Of a stretch of DNA of 64,000 bases, positions 56,687 to 64,000 are shown piece after piece. The notes beneath the pieces are model-generated. The model ran no database searches, was not told the DNA's origin, and saw nothing but the letters and a program-made list of their open reading frames with translations. The DNA is from Sporolactobacillus shoreae. Lineage in GTDB: Bacteria; Bacillota; Bacilli; Bacillales; Sporolactobacillaceae. A program made the position numbers and the translations under genes. Position 1 is the first letter of the stretch. Each line of letters starts with the position of its first letter. The DNA is taken from the NCBI RefSeq assembly GCF_004684935.1, contig NZ_SRJD01000006.1, positions 62,001 through 126,000 on the forward strand, given 5' to 3'.

Positions 56687-57223
56687 ATGTCTGGAAAAAG
56701 TTTAAAAAGCAGGATTTCAACGTTAGTTCTTGCCGGAATTCTCGGAGGTATTGTTTCCGGCTTTGTTAAACTGGGGTGGGAAATTCTTCTTCCCCCGAGA
56801 ACGGTAGCAAGAGGTTTGACCAATCCCCCACAGGAACTCTTGCAGCAAATGGGGATACCGGCACATATTACACACCTGACTTTTTTGTATTCTGGAATTG
56901 GTGTACAATGGGTGAGCTTAATTGTTCATTTTTCTTTTTCGATCGTATTCGGTATCATTTATTGCGTTTTGGCTGAGCGATTTCCTAAAATCACAATTGG
57001 GCAAGGTACCGTTTTCGGCTTAGTTGTCTGGGTTGCCTTCCATCTCATTATCATGCCTGCTATGGGTACAACACCTCCGACATGGAAGCTTCCGTTTGCT
57101 GAAGATTTTTCTGAAGCTTTAGGACATGCGCTATGGATGTGGGTTATTGATATTTTCAGAAGAGAAGCAAAATCCGGAAAGCGTGTTGCAGAAATTAATG
57201 CTGAAGCTTCAGTTGCTAAATAA
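56687..57223 (+). CDS. YagU-like inner membrane protein (DUF1440)
   Basis: A 178-residue protein with about four membrane segments: LVLAGILGGIVSGFVKLGWEILLPPR, WVSLIVHFSFSIVFGIIYCVL, TVFGLVVWVAFHLIIMPAMG and a C-terminal GHALWMWVIDIF. The GWE..LPPR motif after the first segment and the overall plan match the DUF1440/YagU family, associated in E. coli with acid resistance. ATG 56687 follows AAAGGAAATG; the ATG at 56648 lacks a site. Confidence 0.75.
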   Translation: MSGKSLKSRISTLVLAGILGGIVSGFVKLGWEILLPPRTVARGLTNPPQELLQQMGIPAHITHLTFLYSGIGVQWVSLIVHFSFSIVFGIIYCVLAERFPKITIGQGTVFGLVVWVAFHLIIMPAMGTTPPTWKLPFAEDFSEALGHALWMWVIDIFRREAKSGKRVAEINAEASVAK

Positions 57224-57279
57224 TTTCTGCCCGGTTGATCATTCAATCATTCGGTAAAAAAGAGTCAGAACATAAGAAA

Positions 57280-57333
57280 AGTGTACCCCATAGCGCAGCT
57301 AGCTAAAAGGCTTGCGCTATGGGGTACTTTTTA
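57280..57333. terminator. Terminator between yagU-like gene and katA
   Basis: GTACCCCATAGCGCA pairs with TGCGCTATGGGGTAC and is followed by TTTTT; A-rich DNA on the other side allows use by the convergent katA. Confidence 0.88.
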
Positions 57334-57431
57334 ATCAGAAAATAATGGTTTTAACGGGTTCAGATCCTGATTATGGAAAATTCAATACGAAACAGAACTG
57401 TATGCCGATCTTCTAAACTCTTAAATTTTGA

Positions 57432-58892
57432 TCACAAAATATTTTCCGGAACAGGAAGGCCGAGCCCTTCTGCCACACGTTTTCCGTATTCCGAATCTGC
57501 TCTGAAGAAGTGGCGGATCTGGCGCTCTTTGATTTCTTCTTTTTCAACCGGCTTTAGCCAGTTGACGAGATTTCGCACCAGTCGTGTCCGTTCGTCCTCA
57601 CTCATCAGGCGGTACAGGTCACCCGCCTGTGTATAAAAATCATCATCTTCGTAAGGACGATTCGACGCCATACCGCTGATTTCGAATTCGGCTTGTTTGT
57701 CTTTGGGAGATTCGTGCGGTCCGCCAAAGCTGTTCGGTTCATAGTAAACGGAACGGCCGCCGTTCCCATCAAAGCGCATGTTACCGTCGCGATAGTTGTT
57801 GTTGGTACCGTTTAGCGGACGATTGATCGGTAAACTCTGATAATTGGCTCCGATGCGGTGTCGCTGCGTGTCCGCATAGGAGAAGAGCCGCCCCTGCAGC
57901 ATTTTATCCGGAGACACATCAATGCCGGGTACAAGCGTAGCCGGAGAGAAAGCCGCTTGTTCCACTTCCGCAAAATAATTTTCAGGATTTTTATTCAGGA
58001 CCATACGTCCCACTTCAATCAGCGGATAGTCTTTCTGAGAGATGACTTTGGTGACGTCAAAGGGATTGAAACGATAGGTTTTCGCGTCTTCCAGTGGCAT
58101 GATCTGGACATATAACGTCCATGATGGGTAGTCGCCTTTTTCGATGGCGTTAAATAAATCTTCAGTATGATAATCCGGGTTTTCTCCGGCTAGTTTTTCC
58201 GCAAGGGCAACATCAAGATTTTTAACTCCCTGATCTGTCTTCCAGTGATATTTTACCCACACACTCTTGCCTTCCGCGTTTGTCCATTTAAATGTGTGGC
58301 TGCCGTACCCGTGCATATGACGGAGGGTTGCAGGGATGCCGCGGTCAGATGCCAGGATGGTCACCTGGTGAAGCGATTCAGGAGACAATGACCAGAAATC
58401 CCAGACAGCGGTTGGATTCTTCAGATGAGTTCTCGGATCCCTCTTTTGTGTATGGATAAAATCCGGAAACTTAATCGCATCACGGATGAAGAACACTGGT
58501 GTATTGTTGCCGACTAAATCATAATTCCCATCATTCGTATAAAACTTAACGGCAAATCCTCTTGGATCACGAACGGTGTCAGCAGATCCGAGTTCACCAG
58601 CAACGGTTGAAAAACGGACAAACACTGGTGTGCGTTTTCCGACTTCAGATAGAAAGTCGGCTTTTGTATAGTTTGAGAGATCGTTTGTGACTTCAAAATA
58701 ACCATGTGCTCCGGCACCTTTCGCATGCACCACGCGCTCCGGAACACGCTCGCGGTCGAAATGCGCCAGTTTATCAAGAAGCGCTACATCTTGAATGAGT
58801 GTAGGTCCTGAAGAACCTGCAGTCATCGAATTTTGATTATCACCGACAGGTGCACCCCAGCTGGTTGTCAGTTTGTTTTTATTTTCACCCAT
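57432..58892 (-). CDS. katA: Heme catalase, monofunctional
   Basis: A 486-residue small-subunit catalase that converts H2O2 to water and oxygen. Essential parts: [20 protein letters not shown] with active-site His56, the [25 protein letters not shown] region, and the heme-ligand Tyr in [15 protein letters not shown] 58892 lies after AAGAGGGGACAAC. PerR control is usual for such genes. The AT-rich upstream region has short inverted repeats, but I could not fix a clear PerR box. Confidence 0.96.
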   Translation of the reverse strand: MGENKNKLTTSWGAPVGDNQNSMTAGSSGPTLIQDVALLDKLAHFDRERVPERVVHAKGAGAHGYFEVTNDLSNYTKADFLSEVGKRTPVFVRFSTVAGELGSADTVRDPRGFAVKFYTNDGNYDLVGNNTPVFFIRDAIKFPDFIHTQKRDPRTHLKNPTAVWDFWSLSPESLHQVTILASDRGIPATLRHMHGYGSHTFKWTNAEGKSVWVKYHWKTDQGVKNLDVALAEKLAGENPDYHTEDLFNAIEKGDYPSWTLYVQIMPLEDAKTYRFNPFDVTKVISQKDYPLIEVGRMVLNKNPENYFAEVEQAAFSPATLVPGIDVSPDKMLQGRLFSYADTQRHRIGANYQSLPINRPLNGTNNNYRDGNMRFDGNGGRSVYYEPNSFGGPHESPKDKQAEFEISGMASNRPYEDDDFYTQAGDLYRLMSEDERTRLVRNLVNWLKPVEKEEIKERQIRHFFRADSEYGKRVAEGLGLPVPENIL

Positions 58893-59126
58893 GTTGTCCC
58901 CTCTTCCTATTGAGTATGGTTAGAGGATAACATATACTGTTTAAAATTAAAACTAATTAATACTTATTTTAATTAAAATGATTTTTGATTTTAAAGCAAA
59001 ATATCATACAATTCCTTTATTTAAAAGGAAAATAGAATGATTAATTCCCCTGAAAATCAAATCCTAGAAATGCGAAAATTTTTACTTGTTGAGATTTCAA
59101 AGATTGATTTGTTTGAACGCATTGAT

Positions 59127-59756
59127 CTATCTGAGTGCAGCAGTGAATTCACCAAGCGTCTCCTTACCCCAAAGTAATGCAAAGGCATCGCCGTCCGAAA
59201 CTTTACCGACGCCGGCGGGGGTACCTGTGAAGAGGATGTCACCGGCGCCCAAGCCATAATGCTTGGCACAGAATTCAATCAGAGTCTGCGGATCGAAAAT
59301 CATTTGACCGATATTTCCACGTTGTACCTCTTTTCCGTTGATCTCCAGAGAGAAATCGGTTTTCAGGCAGGCTTTGATACCTGGAAATGGGATAAACGGC
59401 GTCAGTACGGCAGAATTCAGAAATCCTTTCGCAAGCAGCCAGGGATGGCCTTTCTTTTTAAGTTCACTCTGGACATCACGCAAAGTGAAGTCAATGCCGA
59501 GGGACATTCCGTCAACCAGATCATTGGCCTGCATCCCCGGCTGATAGGTATGTGAGATATGAATCACCCATTCAGCTTCGTAGTGAACATCTCCTTGATC
59601 TCCGGGCAGTTCAATGGTCTGTCCCTGTGCTTCTACAACAGCCGCATGTGTCGGCTTCGAGAAGAACATCGGTGAAGTGGGGACGGCATTGTTCAATTCT
59701 TTGGCATGGAGGGCATAGTTTCTGCCTACACAAAAAATATTGGCGATATCTGTCAT
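59127..59756 (-). CDS. Fumarylacetoacetate hydrolase-family protein
   Basis: A 209-residue single-domain FAH-fold enzyme. It shows IFCVGRNYALHAKEL, the metal-binding HYEAEWVIHI and GIDFTLRDVQ, and the C-terminal GDILFTGTPAGVG. Members are acylpyruvate hydrolases or oxaloacetate decarboxylases; the substrate here cannot be read from the sequence. ATG 59756 follows GAAGGAGGATC. It diverges from the marR-like remnant. Confidence 0.88.
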   Translation of the reverse strand: MTDIANIFCVGRNYALHAKELNNAVPTSPMFFSKPTHAAVVEAQGQTIELPGDQGDVHYEAEWVIHISHTYQPGMQANDLVDGMSLGIDFTLRDVQSELKKKGHPWLLAKGFLNSAVLTPFIPFPGIKACLKTDFSLEINGKEVQRGNIGQMIFDPQTLIEFCAKHYGLGAGDILFTGTPAGVGKVSDGDAFALLWGKETLGEFTAALR

Positions 59757-59909
59757 GAAATGATCCTCCTTCTCAATTATCAGAACACAGTAAGTCTATC
59801 GTTATAAGGTATTTTTCTCAGTCGCTTGTCAAACATAGCTTTAGTTTACTCTGTCGGACTGTTCGGTGTCCAAAAAAAGAGGGTCAAAAGAGCTCCACTA
59901 TCAGTTAAC

Positions 59910-59931
59910 AATAGATGACTGGCCATCTATT
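59910..59931. promoter_or_regulatory. Palindromic operator upstream of the marR-like gene
   Basis: AATAGATG and CATCTATT are perfect 8-bp arms 6 nt apart, 38 nt before the start codon of the MarR-like reading frame. Size and position fit an autoregulatory MarR operator, also placed to affect the divergent FAH gene. Confidence 0.55.
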
Positions 59932-59969
59932 TTGGGCTTACAATCCGTTGAAGATGGAGGTGATTGTGA

Positions 59970-60509
59970 ATGGGAACGAGGGAGAACTTAAAGGCAGAAG
60001 TATTGCGTTATTACATTCTTGCGGCGCAAAGGCTTGGCAATCGGGTGCTCAATGACCGTCTGAAAGAGATCGGCCTGACTGCCTAGCAGGCGGAAGTGTT
60101 ACGCATTTTAGGTGAAAGAAAAGGGATCTCTCTGAAGGAACTCGGAAGTTTATTAATTTGTGAATCCGGAAGTCCGTCAAGGCTTGTCGAACGATTGGTC
60201 CGGGACGGGCTGGCCGAGAAAATCGCGCACGAAAAGGATTCAAGGTATGTCTATGAAGGATTGGTGTCCAAAGGACTCTTGACCGGCAAATCCGCGTGGG
60301 TGATTTACACGATTGACTCCCCGGGATGGTTCATCCGATTGATTCGCCAAAATGTCGAGTGGACCGTAGTGAAAAAAGCCATTCTTCAGTTTTGTGGCAT
60401 TCGGCCTGTGAAGAGGATGATGCTGGCCGGAATAAAGGGAAGCAGCGCCAGGAAGAGGAAGCGGTGGCTGGATTACGTGTATCAGCAGGCACGTCAGCTT
60501 CGCAAATAG
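59970..60509 (+). pseudogene. Chimeric pseudogene: MarR N-terminus joined to an NAD(P)H oxidoreductase C-terminus
   Basis: From ATG 59970 (behind GGAGGTGATT) the frame reads LRYYILAAQRLGNRVLNDRLKEIGLTA, then TAG at 60084-60086, then QAEVLRILGERKGISLKELG and ICESGSPSRLVERLVRDGLAEK, a normal MarR winged helix. After DSRYVY the sequence changes to GLLTGKSAWVIYTIDSPGWF and FCGIRPVKRMMLAGIKGSS, the C-terminal third of a flavodoxin-fold NAD(P)H dehydrogenase. A deletion appears to have fused two adjacent genes in frame. A GTG at 60096 could start the downstream part. Neither activity should survive. Confidence 0.75.
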
Positions 60510-60659
60510 TTTATGGATGAGCGAGTCATTTCATAACAATGATTCGCCTAGTGACCGTCGTAGATAAATCCGCCCTCAGACGGAGAACATTCCCGACGTG
60601 AGCTCATTTTAAGAAGAGCAAATTCAGATTATAGTAATACTCAAGAAGGAGGAGATGAA

Positions 60660-61685
60660 ATGGAACACGTAGATAGAACAGCGCCGGACAGTGGCGATTG
60701 GGCCGTTGAAGCGCGCGGACTCGTCAAAACTTTTGGTGACAATCGTGCGGTTGACGGTGTCAGCCTAAACGTGCGTGCCGGAACGATCTACGGCGTGCTT
60801 GGTCCGAATGGGGCGGGCAAGACGACAACGATCAGAATGCTCGCAACTTTACTGCGGCCGGACGCAGGTTTGGCGCACATCTTCGGGCACGATGTGGTGA
60901 AGGAGCCACAGATCGTTCGTCAATTGATCGGGGTGACCGGTCAGTACGCGTCCGTCGACGAGTCACTCAGCGCTACCGAGAACCTGGTCATTTTCTCCCG
61001 ACTGCTGGGGCTGGGGCGTAAAGAAGCACGGCATAAAGCAGCGGAGTTGCTAGAAGAATTTAGTTTAACGGAAGCCGCAAAACGACCGCTGAAAAATTTC
61101 TCCGGGGGTATGCGTCGCCGGCTGGATCTGGCGGCGAGTCTCATTGCTCAGCCGCCGCTCATTTTTCTGGATGAGCCGACGACGGGACTGGATCCGCGTA
61201 CGCGTAATCAAATGTGGGATACCATCCGTCGGTTGGTGAGAACAGGATCAACCGTCCTATTAACCACGCAGTACCTGCAGGAAGCAGATGAACTGGCTGA
61301 CCGGATCGCGGTGATTGATCGTGGGCGGGTTGTCGCGGAGGGCACTGCGGATGAGCTGAAAGCTTCGGTTGGCCGCTCGTCGTTACAATTGAGGATCGAA
61401 AATCCACAGAAAATCGAGACAGCCCGTAAAGCTGTGGAACAGGTACTTAAGGTACAGTCCGCTGTTTCACCGGAAGGCGCTAAGATTACCGCGCCATTGG
61501 CGGATGCCGATCGGGTGACTGATTTGCTGATCGCGCTTCGTGGGGCGGGAATTCAACTGACCGAATTGAGTGTGCAGAAGCCGACGCTCGATGAGGTCTT
61601 TCTGACGATCACCGGTCATGGCGCGGGTGAGGACGAATCAAAAGAGACCGATAAATCGGACCGGGCAGGGGAGGTTAGACGATGA
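60660..61685 (+). CDS. DrrA-type ABC transporter ATP-binding protein
   Basis: A 341-residue ATPase of the daunorubicin/multidrug-resistance subfamily. Walker A is GPNGAGKTTT (about residue 50), the signature FSGGMRRRLDLA, Walker B LIFLDEPTTGLD and the switch QYLQEADELAD; the C-terminal DrrA extension ends in a charged tail. ATG follows AGGAGGAG. It overlaps the permease gene by 4 nt. The DNA looks more G-C rich than its surroundings, which suggests transfer. Substrate unknown. Confidence 0.9.
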   Translation: MEHVDRTAPDSGDWAVEARGLVKTFGDNRAVDGVSLNVRAGTIYGVLGPNGAGKTTTIRMLATLLRPDAGLAHIFGHDVVKEPQIVRQLIGVTGQYASVDESLSATENLVIFSRLLGLGRKEARHKAAELLEEFSLTEAAKRPLKNFSGGMRRRLDLAASLIAQPPLIFLDEPTTGLDPRTRNQMWDTIRRLVRTGSTVLLTTQYLQEADELADRIAVIDRGRVVAEGTADELKASVGRSSLQLRIENPQKIETARKAVEQVLKVQSAVSPEGAKITAPLADADRVTDLLIALRGAGIQLTELSVQKPTLDEVFLTITGHGAGEDESKETDKSDRAGEVRR

Positions 61686-62494
61686 AGGGTACTTCGATTC
61701 ATCCGGCTGGCAGCCAGCTGAAAAACAACACGAGTTTCGGTCAGACCGTTCGTAACTCGTTCACAATGGCCTACCGGGGTCTGCTGAAAATCCGGCGCAC
61801 GCCCGAGCAATTGTTCGATGTCACGTTCCAGCCTATCATCTTCACACTAATGTTTACCTACATTTTTGGTGGAGCCATCTCCGGGAATGTGCAGAGTTAT
61901 TTGCCGGTTATCATTCCCGGTATTCTCGTACAGACCGTGATCACGACCTCAATTGTCACCGGAGTTCAGCTGCGTGAGGATATGGAAAAAGGAGTATTCG
62001 ACCGATTCAAGTCGCTGCCTATCGCGCGCATTGCTCCGCTCGCAGGAGCGCTTCTGGCAGATACCATCCGGTACACCATTGCGACCGTGCTCACCTTCGC
62101 CATGGGATACATCATGGGCTACCGGCCGGGTGGAGGCTTGGGCTATGTCGTCATCGCCGGACTTCTCGTGATTGTGTGTTCCTGGGCAATCAGCTGGATC
62201 TTCGCTTTCTTCGGCGTCATTGCGCGTACGGCTTCAAGTGTTCAGGGGATCTCGATGATCGTACTGTTCCCTCTGACGTTTCTTTCCAATGCTTTTGTAC
62301 CGGTCAAGACAATGCCCGGCTGGCTCCAATGGTTTGTGACCATCAACCCGATCTCGCATTTGGTCACTGCTGTCCGTGAGCTGGCAAACCACGGTACTAT
62401 AGGCTGGGATCCCGCCATTTCTCTTATCGGAGCTGCGGTCATCGTCGTGATCTTTGCGCCAATCACAGTGCGCGCTTATATGCGTCGGACGTGA
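61682..62494 (+). CDS. DrrB-type ABC transporter permease (ABC-2)
   Basis: A 270-residue ABC-2 permease with six membrane segments. The N-terminal RNSFTMAYRGLLKIRRTPEQLFDVTFQPIIFTLMFTYIFGGAI (split here over two helices), the VQLREDMEKGVFDRFKSLPI coupling helix and the LTFLSNAFVPVKTMPGWLQWF motif are typical of DrrB. It pairs with the upstream ATPase to export a hydrophobic compound, possibly an antibiotic. The pair may once have been regulated by the broken MarR gene upstream. Confidence 0.9.
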   Translation: MKGTSIHPAGSQLKNNTSFGQTVRNSFTMAYRGLLKIRRTPEQLFDVTFQPIIFTLMFTYIFGGAISGNVQSYLPVIIPGILVQTVITTSIVTGVQLREDMEKGVFDRFKSLPIARIAPLAGALLADTIRYTIATVLTFAMGYIMGYRPGGGLGYVVIAGLLVIVCSWAISWIFAFFGVIARTASSVQGISMIVLFPLTFLSNAFVPVKTMPGWLQWFVTINPISHLVTAVRELANHGTIGWDPAISLIGAAVIVVIFAPITVRAYMRRT

Positions 62495-62808
62495 ACTTGA
62501 TCGAGATACAGATTTTCTCGGGCACGGATCAGTTCAGGATGTCCTGAATGTAAACTAAAAGGCGACATGCAAAAAATTAATTTTCAAGAAATAACTGTGT
62601 TTCTTTTCCGAAACAGGGGTATATCAAATTCATTCGATAATCTCTCTTTTAGTTGACAATATAGTGCAGTATATGATGGAGAAGATGGGCAGGTGCCTGA
62701 TATTGACATGTGGTGCATTGCGGAAAACACCAGTTGTAAAATAGTTGTTTTCCTCAATTTTTGTGGCATAATAATAAATAATTAGTGCTATGAAGGGATG
62801 ACATTACG
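62495..62808. other. Intergenic region before the Ser/Thr-rich gene
   Basis: No gene seen. TTGTTT near 62742 and ATAATA 17 nt downstream (around 62765) form a candidate promoter for the following gene. TTGACA occurs at 62653 and 62703 without a good partner. Confidence 0.4.
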
Positions 62809-63207
62809 ATGGCCGTTTCACTTGACAACAGTTTGCTCCAGCTCTTACAGCCGCAGGGTGCTTCTTCATCAGCCGGTACTCAGAACAACCAGACGGATAA
62901 GCTCGCCCCTTTGTTTGCCGACCTGCTCGAATCATTACTGATGAACAACTCAAACGCACAGTTGTTAGGCGGTTTGTCGTCCGACACAGGTGCGACGGAT
63001 ACGACGGACACCTCCGATTTGAATGCTCTCAGCGGAATTACGTCAAATTCTGATTCACTGGACAGCCAGCTTCTGAACGCTTTATCTTCATCGGCACTGG
63101 ATCCGACCGCTCTGCAGGCTACTGCTTCAGTCACTGATCCACTGTCAACCGCAGACCAATCGACAAACAACGCACAGCAAGATAGCGGTATCTACTCTAT
63201 TTTGTAA
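62809..63207 (+). CDS. Ser/Thr/Asp/Asn-rich protein of unknown function
   Basis: A 132-residue protein without cysteine. The N-terminus has a helical, Leu-rich part (SLDNSLLQLLQPQG; LAPLFADLLESLLMNN). It is followed by a low-complexity region rich in Ser, Thr, Asp, Asn and Gln up to the C-terminal DSGIYSIL. No signal peptide or membrane segment is visible. GAAGGGATG is an acceptable ribosome-binding site, and a terminator follows, so it looks like a real monocistronic gene. I do not recognise the family. Confidence 0.6.
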   Translation: MAVSLDNSLLQLLQPQGASSSAGTQNNQTDKLAPLFADLLESLLMNNSNAQLLGGLSSDTGATDTTDTSDLNALSGITSNSDSLDSQLLNALSSSALDPTALQATASVTDPLSTADQSTNNAQQDSGIYSIL

Positions 63208-63230
63208 TGGCTGAAAATGGTTCCTGAATA

Positions 63231-63272
63231 AAGAAGAGCGTCAGTCGCAATTTATGGGCTGGCGCTCTTTAA
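63231..63272 (+). terminator. Terminator after the Ser/Thr-rich gene
   Basis: AAGAGCGTCAGTC pairs with GGCTGGCGCTCTT (two G-T pairs) and ends in TTT. Confidence 0.75.
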
Positions 63273-63336
63273 CCTTCACCGGAGCATTTCTTTCTCTAAA
63301 AATGACACCGATTATTTCCTATTTATTTTACATGAC

Positions 63337-63438
63337 CTATTTTAAAGTCCGCTGATAGAGTTTCAGAAAATTTCCGTCCAGGATCAAACCGATCTGATGA
63401 TCCGTATAGCCTCTTCGTATTAGTTCTTCTGTATCCGG
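63337..63438 (-). pseudogene. C-terminal relic of a membrane dipeptidase (peptidase M19) gene
   Basis: Read on the minus strand, 33 codons before a TAG at 63337 give PDTEELIRRGYTDHQIGLIL and then GNFLKLYQRTLK. This is the usual end of M19 dipeptidases (LTEELLRRGYS..DI.KILGGNFLR). A stop codon lies three codons upstream in the same frame, and nothing else of the gene is present. Confidence 0.55.
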
Positions 63439-63600
63439 TGATGATCATTAAATCAAGCACGATGTATTGACGATCATTAAACTAAAGGTATCACAGCGGG
63501 ATAGAGAAAGCTATGGGAGACTTTCGAAGCCTAGGGAAGACAGGTATAATGACATTAATGGATGACATGAAAGAAGAAATGGGCAGGAGGATATCAGACG

Positions 63601-64000
63601 ATGATTGCTGAAGAATATAAAAAAATGCTGGGGGAGAAGTCGGTTATCCGGCAGCTTTCCGAATACGCCGCTGAGCGGGCAGAAGAAATCGGTTATGAGA
63701 ATGTTTTTGACTATAGCTTAGGAAATCCGTCAGTTCCGGTCCCTCAGGTGTTCACGGACGTTCTGGTTGAACTTGCCACAAGAGATGATCCAGGCTCCGT
63801 ACATGGCTACAGCCCAAGCCTTGGCATCGCCTCGGTCCGTGAAAAAATTGCGGCTTCGCTGAAAGAGCGTTTTGGGCTTGATTACGAAAAGGAGCATATT
63901 TTTATGACCTCCGGGGCGGCGGGGGCAATTGCGCACGCACTGAGGGCGGTGACGGTTTCCGGTGACGAGGTGATCACTTTTGCTCCTTATTTCCCGGAGT
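63601..64000 (+). CDS. PLP-dependent aminotransferase, class I/II (N-terminal part)
   Basis: The frame is open from ATG 63601 (after GGAGG, 10 nt) to the window edge, 133 codons. It shows the N-terminal aminotransferase pattern VFDYSLGNPSVPVPQVF, VHGYSPSLGIASVREKIA and the PLP-phosphate loop MTSGAAGAIAHALRAV, then GDEVITFAPYFPE. The PLP lysine lies beyond the edge. Aspartate- or aromatic-type specificity cannot be decided from this part. Confidence 0.9.
   Translation, partial: MIAEEYKKMLGEKSVIRQLSEYAAERAEEIGYENVFDYSLGNPSVPVPQVFTDVLVELATRDDPGSVHGYSPSLGIASVREKIAASLKERFGLDYEKEHIFMTSGAAGAIAHALRAVTVSGDEVITFAPYFPE

Noticed and set aside
58893-59050. PerR box in front of katA
   Set aside because: The stretch is AT-rich with several short inverted repeats, but none fits the 7-1-7 consensus well enough to call.
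60084-60086. TAG in the MarR frame as a recoded (pyrrolysine) or readthrough codon
   Set aside because: The downstream part is a foreign gene fragment, so the locus is a pseudogene; there is no sign of recoding elements.

Overview
The window is the replication-origin region of a Bacillota (Firmicutes) chromosome. It is seen with dnaA, dnaN, rlbA/yaaA, recF and gyrB leaving leftward on the minus strand, and rpmH, rnpA, yidD, yidC, jag, mnmE, mnmG, rsmG, noc, soj and spo0J leaving rightward on the plus strand. A sporulation-associated yyaC gene, two textbook parS sites, a WalRK cluster, GdpP, a T-box glycyl-tRNA synthetase gene and LevR/mannose-family PTS genes point to an endospore-forming member of the Bacillales. 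The mix of Bacillus-like core genes with lactic-acid-type accessory genes (Man-PTS, enterocin-A-type immunity protein, ManO) makes a Sporolactobacillus-like organism plausible; that is inference, not proof.

Layout. 1-5.3 kb: initiation genes and oriC, with DnaA boxes on both sides of dnaA. 5.3-15.2 kb: ribosome/RNA/membrane-insertion genes, tRNA-modification GTPase genes and the Noc/ParAB segregation module. 15.4-19.9 kb: T-box plus glyQS, yyzM, ychF, then rpsF-ssb-rpsR behind an S6:S18-type leader. 20-24.7 kb: membrane and accessory genes (DUF6044-like, CtaM/DUF420, HD nucleotidase, CheW-like, Mn efflux). 25.1-31.4 kb: yybS-gdpP-rplI-dnaC and PurR-type controlled purA. 31.6-32.0 kb: three tRNA genes. 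32.2-39.3 kb: walRKHIJ-htrA. 39.3-40.3 kb: a second DnaA-box cluster and rlmH.

From 40.25 to about 43 kb, immediately 3' of rlmH, lies an AT-rich accessory patch of small or broken genes: an orphan bacteriocin-immunity gene, a DUF499 C-terminal remnant, a truncated RadC-like gene and other debris. The 3' end of rlmH (GAACCTTACCATAAGTA) is repeated with one mismatch 1 kb downstream. This is the arrangement left by SCC-type cassette integration at rlmH, and it is the most interesting lead here.

43-52 kb holds gap and a complete sigma-54/LevR-controlled mannose-family PTS operon with a cre site. 52-64 kb is a mixed region: methionine sulfoxide reductase with a Cys-less MsrB half, a putative Mg2+ pair (NRAMP-related transporter plus a membrane-less MgtE_N/CBS protein), catalase, FAH hydrolase, a chimeric marR/oxidoreductase pseudogene beside a DrrAB-like exporter, a Ser/Thr/Asp-rich orphan protein, a dipeptidase relic and the start of an aminotransferase gene. 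No CRISPR array, rRNA operon or intact insertion sequence was seen.
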